Origin: a virus
Length of the DNA stretch: 36,355 nucleotides
Direction: 5' to 3' (one strand)
IMG/VR virus record: IMGVR_UViG_3300032073_000089
Span: 1 to 36,355 of that record
The notes under the pieces were generated by a model that was not told the DNA's origin, searched no databases, and saw nothing but the letters and a program-made list of their open reading frames with translations. The position numbers and the translations under genes are program-made. Below are positions 32,532 to 36,355 of the stretch, in pieces (the stretch's first letter is position 1; each line of letters begins with the position of its first letter).

Positions 32532-32605
32532 CAAGGTAAGGAGAGGATAGCTATTTTAAGTAAAAACGTCCTCAGAGGCCATTTACGGGCCATTAAAGGG
32601 CATAT

Positions 32606-33553
32606 TTAAAATAAGAAGTGAATAGCTAATACCATAACAACTGATATAGCTAACCCAACCATCATCTTTAGAAAATCTTTTAACAACATCGGGAAAACGA
32701 TTTTCATGTTATGAGAGTCACCTAAAGACTTAGTAGTTACAAAAGCCAGCTCTCTTCCTGCTAACAAACCAACAAATACCCAAGTAGTGCTCATAGGTAT
32801 ACTGTTATAGCTTTTAAAATACCAGAGTATAAGGCTATAAACTAAATCCACAATAGTTGCAGATCTAACATAATTTACATTAGCTTTAGAAAGCACAATT
32901 TTTTGAATCCTACCACCTTTTTCAAAAAACATAAAACCTAAACCAATAACAAATACTAAGCTAATTAATATCATTGTAATTACTGGGATCTCTCTAGGTA
33001 AGAATACTGCTATATTTGCCATGTCGTGAGAAAGCCATGTAAACCAAAGCCAGCCTGTTGTTAGCCATTGAGCGCAACGCCAAGCAGTTTCTCTCTGTGG
33101 AGCCACATCTTTTTGGTTCTCCCAATATTTAGATACTGCAAGCCAAATCACATAAGCAGCCGTTGCAGCGACTACATACCCCATAGCAGACTTGATTAAA
33201 ACTTTTTCCAATACGAGTGTACTAGCAAAAGCTGATAAAACTAAAAATGTTGTACTTACTGGAACTCCAAACCTAGTGAGAGCTACTAATATCATAGGAG
33301 CTAAAGCATGATACCATTCAACAGTCTGATAAGGTATTTTATCTAACCTTCCATAAGATATATCTCCACCATTTACTGTCCAGCCATACCAAATAGTAAA
33401 TAACAGGACAGAGCTAGCCGCTCCCCACATATAATACCATTTGAATTTTTTTGAATTTGAAGCGATCCATGTCCCTAAGGTTTGTACTGAGTCATTTGCG
33501 ATTACAGAATATGCCGCTAATAGAAACCCAACAATTACGTATACGTTCTCCAT
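32606..33553 (-). CDS. pit: PiT-family inorganic phosphate permease
   Basis: 315 residues from the ATG at 33553 (an ATG six codons earlier is possible). It shows the two-half PiT pattern: first-half motif 'IANDSVQTLGTWI' (cf. 'GANDvaNa'), 'PVSTTFLVLSAFASTLVLE', and second-half 'YNSIPMSTTWVFVGLLAGRE'. About eight to ten membrane helices make it shorter than many PiT proteins but of usual build for the 'ANDs.QTLGT' subtype. PiT carriers import phosphate, often as metal-phosphate, driven by ions. Pho-regulon phosphate genes occur in marine phages, but usually the binding protein PstS; a whole permease is unusual. TATAATA six bases before the ATG may be the promoter. Confidence 0.85.
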   Translation of the reverse strand: MENVYVIVGFLLAAYSVIANDSVQTLGTWIASNSKKFKWYYMWGAASSVLLFTIWYGWTVNGGDISYGRLDKIPYQTVEWYHALAPMILVALTRFGVPVSTTFLVLSAFASTLVLEKVLIKSAMGYVVAATAAYVIWLAVSKYWENQKDVAPQRETAWRCAQWLTTGWLWFTWLSHDMANIAVFLPREIPVITMILISLVFVIGLGFMFFEKGGRIQKIVLSKANVNYVRSATIVDLVYSLILWYFKSYNSIPMSTTWVFVGLLAGRELAFVTTKSLGDSHNMKIVFPMLLKDFLKMMVGLAISVVMVLAIHFLF

Positions 33554-33559
33554 ACCCTT

Positions 33560-33568
33560 ATTATACAA
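33560..33568 (-). promoter_or_regulatory. TTGTATAAT motif before the phosphate permease
   Basis: TG followed directly by TATAAT on the minus strand, six bases from ATG 33553. It is the same geometry as at 28571 and supports the shorter permease start with a leaderless message. Confidence 0.4.
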
Positions 33569-33604
33569 CATCCTTAGTTTAAGATCAAGTCACAATTACG
33601 TCAC

Positions 33605-33629
33605 AAAAAAACCACCCCCGAAGGGGTGG
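33605..33629 (-). terminator. Rho-independent terminator after amtB
   Basis: Seven-pair stem CCACCCC/GGGGTGG (33612-33629) closed on the minus strand by a TTCG tetraloop, which is very stable, then a T run. It separates the ammonium-channel transcript from the phosphate permease. Confidence 0.9.
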
Positions 33630-33653
33630 CTATGCAATAATATATTTTTATTA

Positions 33654-34898
33654 CTAACTTACTTGAAAATCTGGATAAGCAGTATGACCATGTTCTAAAA
33701 GATCTAATCCTTTAGCTTCTAGTTGACCATTAATCCTTACTCCTAACACTTTCTTAATAATACCAAATACTAATAAAGAAAATAAGAAAGAAAATAAACT
33801 TATTACTAATGTTCCTAATAATTGAATTAATATTGAATGCTCTGAAGAAAATATGCCTACGGCAACGGTTCCCCATACCCCACATACTCCATGCACAGCA
33901 ATAGCACCTACTGGGTCATCAATCTTAATCACCTTCTCAATAAAAGACGAGGCGAGACACAGTATAACTCCGGCGATAGCCCCGATTGTACATGCACTCC
34001 AGATGCCAACTACGTCTGCTCCTGCTGTTATTCCCACTAGCCCAGCTAGTACGCCATTCGTAGTCATAGTATAGTCTGGCTTCTTGGATTTCACCCAAGA
34101 AAATAACATCGCAGATAGCGCGCCTGCAGCAGCCGATAAAGACGTTGTAACACAGACAAAAGAGATAGAAGCTGGATCTGCACTTAAAACACTACCACCA
34201 TTAAAGCCATACCAACCAAACCACAACAGGAAGACGCCAATAGCCACTAAAGGCATGCTGTGTCCCGGTAAGGCCTTAACTTTTCCATCTTTATATTTAT
34301 CTGCTCTCGGTCCTAAAAGCCAAGCACAAGCTAAAGCAGCAAAGCCTCCAAAAGCATGAACGACGCTACTACCTGCAAAATCATAAAATCCCATTTTATC
34401 GAGGAAGCCTCCTCCCCATTTCCAAGCTCCAGCTATAGGATAAGCAACAGCAACTAATAAAGTAGCAAATATTAAGAAAGAAGATAATTTTACCCTCTCC
34501 GCTACAGCACCAGAGACTATTGTTGCTCCAGTAGCAGCGAACATAGCTTGAAAAAGAAAATCTGTCCAATAAGTATAATCAGCATATGCTTTTGTTAGAT
34601 TTGCAGTATCATCTGAAAATCCTATTGGTCCACCTATGCTTAGCCAGCCATTAAATAGCTCACCGGGATACATAGTATTAAAACCAATTAAAGCATAAGT
34701 AATTAAACCAACACTAACTATAAAAAGATTCTTAAACAAAACATTTACTGTATTTTTTTGTCTTGTTAAGCCGACTTCTAAACTTGAAAAGCCTAGATGC
34801 ATTATAAATACTAACAATGCTGATATTAATACCCATGCATTATCAATAATGAATTTTACGTCTTCCATAGCTAACCACTTTAGCATTTGGTGTGCCAT
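33654..34898 (-). CDS. amt: AmtB-family ammonium channel
   Basis: 414 residues, close to typical bacterial AmtB, with about 11 membrane helices. The pore twin histidines are present: His181 in 'DFAGSSVVHAFGG' and His336 in 'DPVGAIAVHGVCGVWG'. Asp173 (equivalent to E. coli Asp160) is kept, along with 'WFGWYGFNGGSVL', 'GATIVSGAVAERVK' and 'TTNGVLAGLVGITAG'. It should conduct ammonium across the inner membrane. No signal peptide of the E. coli kind is seen. The C-terminus keeps the 'GLD..EHGH.AYPDF' segment that binds GlnK, so host nitrogen control could still act on it. It has its own terminator. The family is certain; phage amt genes are rare. Confidence 0.95.
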   Translation of the reverse strand: MAHQMLKWLAMEDVKFIIDNAWVLISALLVFIMHLGFSSLEVGLTRQKNTVNVLFKNLFIVSVGLITYALIGFNTMYPGELFNGWLSIGGPIGFSDDTANLTKAYADYTYWTDFLFQAMFAATGATIVSGAVAERVKLSSFLIFATLLVAVAYPIAGAWKWGGGFLDKMGFYDFAGSSVVHAFGGFAALACAWLLGPRADKYKDGKVKALPGHSMPLVAIGVFLLWFGWYGFNGGSVLSADPASISFVCVTTSLSAAAGALSAMLFSWVKSKKPDYTMTTNGVLAGLVGITAGADVVGIWSACTIGAIAGVILCLASSFIEKVIKIDDPVGAIAVHGVCGVWGTVAVGIFSSEHSILIQLLGTLVISLFSFLFSLLVFGIIKKVLGVRINGQLEAKGLDLLEHGHTAYPDFQVS

Positions 34899-34930
34899 TT
34901 CAAAAAACTAAGCAAAATAAGAAGAAAATC

Positions 34931-34939
34931 AATATACAC
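34931..34939 (-). promoter_or_regulatory. GTGTATATT motif upstream of amt
   Basis: Minus-strand GTGTATATT, 31 bases before the amt ATG, in the gap after the small membrane gene terminator. It could be a -10 for amt; no convincing -35. Confidence 0.3.
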
Positions 34940-34963
34940 ATGAAGATTTTTATACATAACGAT

Positions 34964-34994
34964 AAAAAAACCCCTCACTATTTAAAGTAAGGGG
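34964..34994 (-). terminator. Rho-independent terminator after the small membrane gene
   Basis: Stem CCCCTcACT/AGTaAGGGG with one mismatch (34971-34994), loop of six, and seven Ts following on the minus strand. Confidence 0.82.
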
Positions 34995-35018
34995 CTTTCG
35001 TTTTATTTTTTAGTAAGA

Positions 35019-35321
35019 TTACTTTCCGCTGATCTCGAAAGAGATACCTTTAGTAACCTTTAAGGCGATGTTAGTAATCCAAGCGTAAGCTGCTCCGCCA
35101 ATCCATCCGCCAATACCTAGTCCAACTACTTTTCCTAGGTCTGCGCTTGCTGCAGCACTAACGCTTTTAATCGCTGCGTCTACGTCACCTAGGTTACCAG
35201 CCGCCAATACAGCTAAGACTGGAAGTAAGATTCCGCCAACGACACCCGTAACCGCCCCTAGCAAACCAAAGAAGTTAGCAAAAGGTATTACGCCGATACT
35301 ATTGATTGTCAATTTTTTCAT
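35019..35321 (-). CDS. small glycine-rich membrane protein (DUF3566-like build)
   Basis: 100 residues from the ATG at 35321; a GTG six codons upstream is less likely. Two hydrophobic segments are Gly-rich: 'FFGLLGAVTGVVGGILLPVL' and 'VVGLGIGGWIGGAAYAWITN', separated by a soluble 'NLGDVDAAIKSVSAAAS' loop. It ends 'LKVTKGISFEISGK'. The layout and ending resemble small DUF3566-type membrane proteins common in bacterial genomes, so it may be host-derived; the match is by eye only. It lies between the amt and outer-membrane-barrel genes with its own terminator. A 6-bp hairpin (CACTCT/AGAGTG) sits in its leader. Function unknown. Confidence 0.65.
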   Translation of the reverse strand: MKKLTINSIGVIPFANFFGLLGAVTGVVGGILLPVLAVLAAGNLGDVDAAIKSVSAAASADLGKVVGLGIGGWIGGAAYAWITNIALKVTKGISFEISGK

Positions 35322-35371
35322 ATTATTGCACAAATCCACTCTTTTCCCTCAACTTAAGGAGAGTGTTTTCT

Positions 35372-35380
35372 GTTTTACAC
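35372..35380 (-). promoter_or_regulatory. GTGTAAAAC motif upstream of the small membrane gene
   Basis: Minus-strand member of the recurring motif, 50 bases before the ATG. The leader between contains an inverted repeat CACTCT...AGAGTG (about 35338-35364). Confidence 0.25.
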
Positions 35381-35402
35381 ACTTTTTAGCACAAAAGAAC
35401 AT

Positions 35403-35430
35403 AAAAAAACCCCCGCCCGTAGGCGAGGGT
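35403..35430 (-). terminator. Rho-independent terminator after the outer-membrane-barrel gene
   Basis: GC-rich hairpin (35410-35429, one mismatch, loop of four) followed on the minus strand by seven Ts. The barrel gene is thus a stand-alone transcript with a clear promoter and terminator. Confidence 0.88.
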
Positions 35431-35468
35431 CAGTGTGTAGCGCGTATTTATTCCTTAGCGTCCGTGCC

Positions 35469-36176
35469 TTAGAAATTATACCTTAGACCAACGAGCCAAG
35501 ACCAGTCTCCATCAGCCTCATAAGAAGCAAAATTGAAGTTTTCTGTGTCGAAGTCGTTATCTACCCAATTGATTGTACCAAAAGGAGTCAATCCACCAAG
35601 TAGATCTGTCTCATAACTAACTGTTGCGGAAGCAACAAGCGAGTCGTAGTCATCGAACTTGTTCCAAGATACATTTGGAGTCACCCCAAGTCCCCAAACA
35701 GACCAAGAAGCTTCTGCTCCAATTGCGTAACCCTTCTGTTCGAGCTCAAAATCGTTTACAAGCTTAACATAAGGACTTAATACAGGATTGACCAAACCTA
35801 CTTTAGCTGCGATTTCAGTGCTGTCAGGTACGTTAGAAACACCACTTTGATGTCTAGAAACTTCACCGCCAACTCTTAAACCAAAACTATCGAAGCCTAA
35901 AGTTTTTCCTACTCCTAAATTCCAGTGAGACTCTGATGTGTCTTCCTCTGGAATTGCCAATAATGCACCACCTGTAAGGTCTAACCCTAATAATGCATTA
36001 GGTTTAGAAAATTTTGCCCCTACGAATGGTGCTTCAGATACTCTAGGTACACCGTTAATGTAAAGAGTATCCACATATCCTGCCTCAAGACTCAAAGAAG
36101 TACTCGGGGCTACATCTTCTGCATATGCGCTATGCAGACCAACTGTGAGCAATAATGCTGCTACTAATTTTTTCAT
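35469..36176 (-). CDS. outer-membrane beta-barrel protein
   Basis: 235 residues from the ATG at 36176, which puts a normal signal peptide at the start: 'MKKLVAALLLTVGLHSAYA' cut before Glu20 (AYA/ED). The mature part alternates polar and aromatic/hydrophobic residues in strands ('STSLSLEAGYVDTLYI', 'YAIGAEASWSVWGLGVTPNV', 'LVASATVSYET') and ends 'WLVGLRYNF', the terminal Phe that directs barrel assembly. The size fits a barrel of about 8 to 12 strands. In phages such proteins may exclude superinfection or change outer-membrane permeability. Beside ammonium and phosphate transporters, a nutrient pore is attractive but inferred. It has a textbook sigma70 promoter. Confidence 0.82.
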   Translation of the reverse strand: MKKLVAALLLTVGLHSAYAEDVAPSTSLSLEAGYVDTLYINGVPRVSEAPFVGAKFSKPNALLGLDLTGGALLAIPEEDTSESHWNLGVGKTLGFDSFGLRVGGEVSRHQSGVSNVPDSTEIAAKVGLVNPVLSPYVKLVNDFELEQKGYAIGAEASWSVWGLGVTPNVSWNKFDDYDSLVASATVSYETDLLGGLTPFGTINWVDNDFDTENFNFASYEADGDWSWLVGLRYNF

Positions 36177-36194
36177 AATAAAAAAGGTAGGTTC

Positions 36195-36208
36195 ACTCCA
36201 CAAGGAGT
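36195..36208 (-). other. 5' stem-loop in the barrel-gene leader
   Basis: A perfect ACTCC/GGAGT stem with a four-base loop lies within about 5 bases of the predicted transcript start (near 36212). 5'-terminal hairpins of this kind are known to stabilise outer-membrane protein messages such as ompA; here it is a prediction. Confidence 0.5.
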
Positions 36209-36218
36209 AAGTTTTGTA

Positions 36219-36247
36219 ATTGTATCATTAGCTTACACTTTTTTCAA
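36219..36247 (-). promoter_or_regulatory. sigma70-type promoter of the outer-membrane-barrel gene
   Basis: -35 TTGAAA (36242-36247) and -10 TACAAT (36219-36224), spaced exactly 17 bases, on the minus strand about 43 bases before the ATG. Each hexamer differs from consensus at one position. This is the clearest host-type promoter in the window and suggests use of host RNA polymerase early in infection. Confidence 0.75.
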
Positions 36248-36355
36248 GTCTTTTTTTCGCGCTAAAGCGCAAAAGGCGGCTTTTAAACCCAGCTATTAAT
36301 AAAAATAAATTAAAATAAATTAAAAAGTTTTAATATAAAAGAATTACCAAAGAAT
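36248..36355. other. AT-rich noncoding right end
   Basis: No open frame is supportable here on either strand. It contains a short GCGC-TAAA-GCGC hairpin (36259-36270) without a T run on the correct side for a terminator, then strongly AT-rich sequence with repeated 'aaataaatta' words. It may be upstream regulatory sequence. Confidence 0.4.

Noticed and set aside
32546-32605. Possible terminator after the phosphate permease
   Set aside because: Only short imperfect inverted repeats (GGCC and CCTC/GAGG) are present and the T run is not placed properly, so I do not call one.
34084-34359. 91-codon plus-strand frame opposite amt
   Set aside because: Antisense to a conserved membrane channel; Pro/Ala/Lys-rich as expected from the complement of Gly/Ala/Leu codons.
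36251-36275. GCGC-TAAA-GCGC hairpin as a terminator
   Set aside because: The T run precedes rather than follows the hairpin in the minus direction and an A run follows it in the plus direction, so neither strand has terminator geometry.
1-36355. tRNA genes, integrase or attachment sites
   Set aside because: I saw no cloverleaf-like gap, no recombinase motif and no flanking direct repeats; gaps are mostly too short to hold a tRNA.

Overview
The window looks like part of the genome of a tailed double-stranded DNA phage (Caudoviricetes). It is AT-rich, gene-dense and carries a complete head-assembly gene set: large terminase, portal, prohead protease with scaffold, decoration protein and HK97-type capsid. 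Several families seen here (PhoH, the small 'LGALPDDAEQN' membrane protein, modular fibres with GTVTSV and S74 modules) are typical of aquatic phages. Host inference: a DUF1552 (HXXSHH) protein with a twin-arginine leader and an outer-membrane barrel point to a Gram-negative host. Because DUF1552 is concentrated in Planctomycetota, Verrucomicrobiota and some myxobacteria, the PVC group is my best guess. That is inference, not observation.

Layout. (1) 1-13064, minus strand: a fibre and adhesin block. It holds a partial modular fibre open at the left window edge, a 122-aa Ig-like protein, a 1957-aa repeat-rich and cysteine-rich fibre ending in an S74 chaperone, two LamG-type lectin proteins and a 280-aa fibre-like protein. 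(2) 13085-27127, minus strand: the head-morphogenesis and late-regulation block. In transcription order it runs zinc-ribbon protein, sigma factor, 371-aa unknown, ERCC4-type nuclease, TerL, fibre-like protein, portal, FtsZ/tubulin-like GTPase, two unknowns, protease/scaffold, decoration protein, major capsid protein, terminator, and a small basic protein. (3) 27186-30942, mixed strands: PhoH, a head-to-head pair of miniature MscS-like proteins, and small membrane, lipoprotein and HTH genes. (4) 30939-36176, minus strand: a cargo region with a DUF1552 enzyme-like protein, a 106-aa unknown, a PiT phosphate permease, an AmtB ammonium channel, a small membrane protein and an outer-membrane beta-barrel. 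Terminators follow AmtB, the small membrane protein and the barrel gene.

How it may work together. The late block makes the capsid and packages DNA. The phage sigma factor and zinc-ribbon protein at its head could drive late promoters, and short TATAAATA and GTGTAwAAT-like motifs lie just upstream of many starts. The most unusual parts are a complete FtsZ-like GTPase (T1, T4 and T7 motifs all present) inside the head operon, and a possible nutrient-import cassette of outer-membrane barrel, ammonium channel, phosphate permease and alkaline-phosphatase-like exported protein. The latter could support nitrogen and phosphorus uptake by infected cells. All functions are read from sequence by eye, with no database search.
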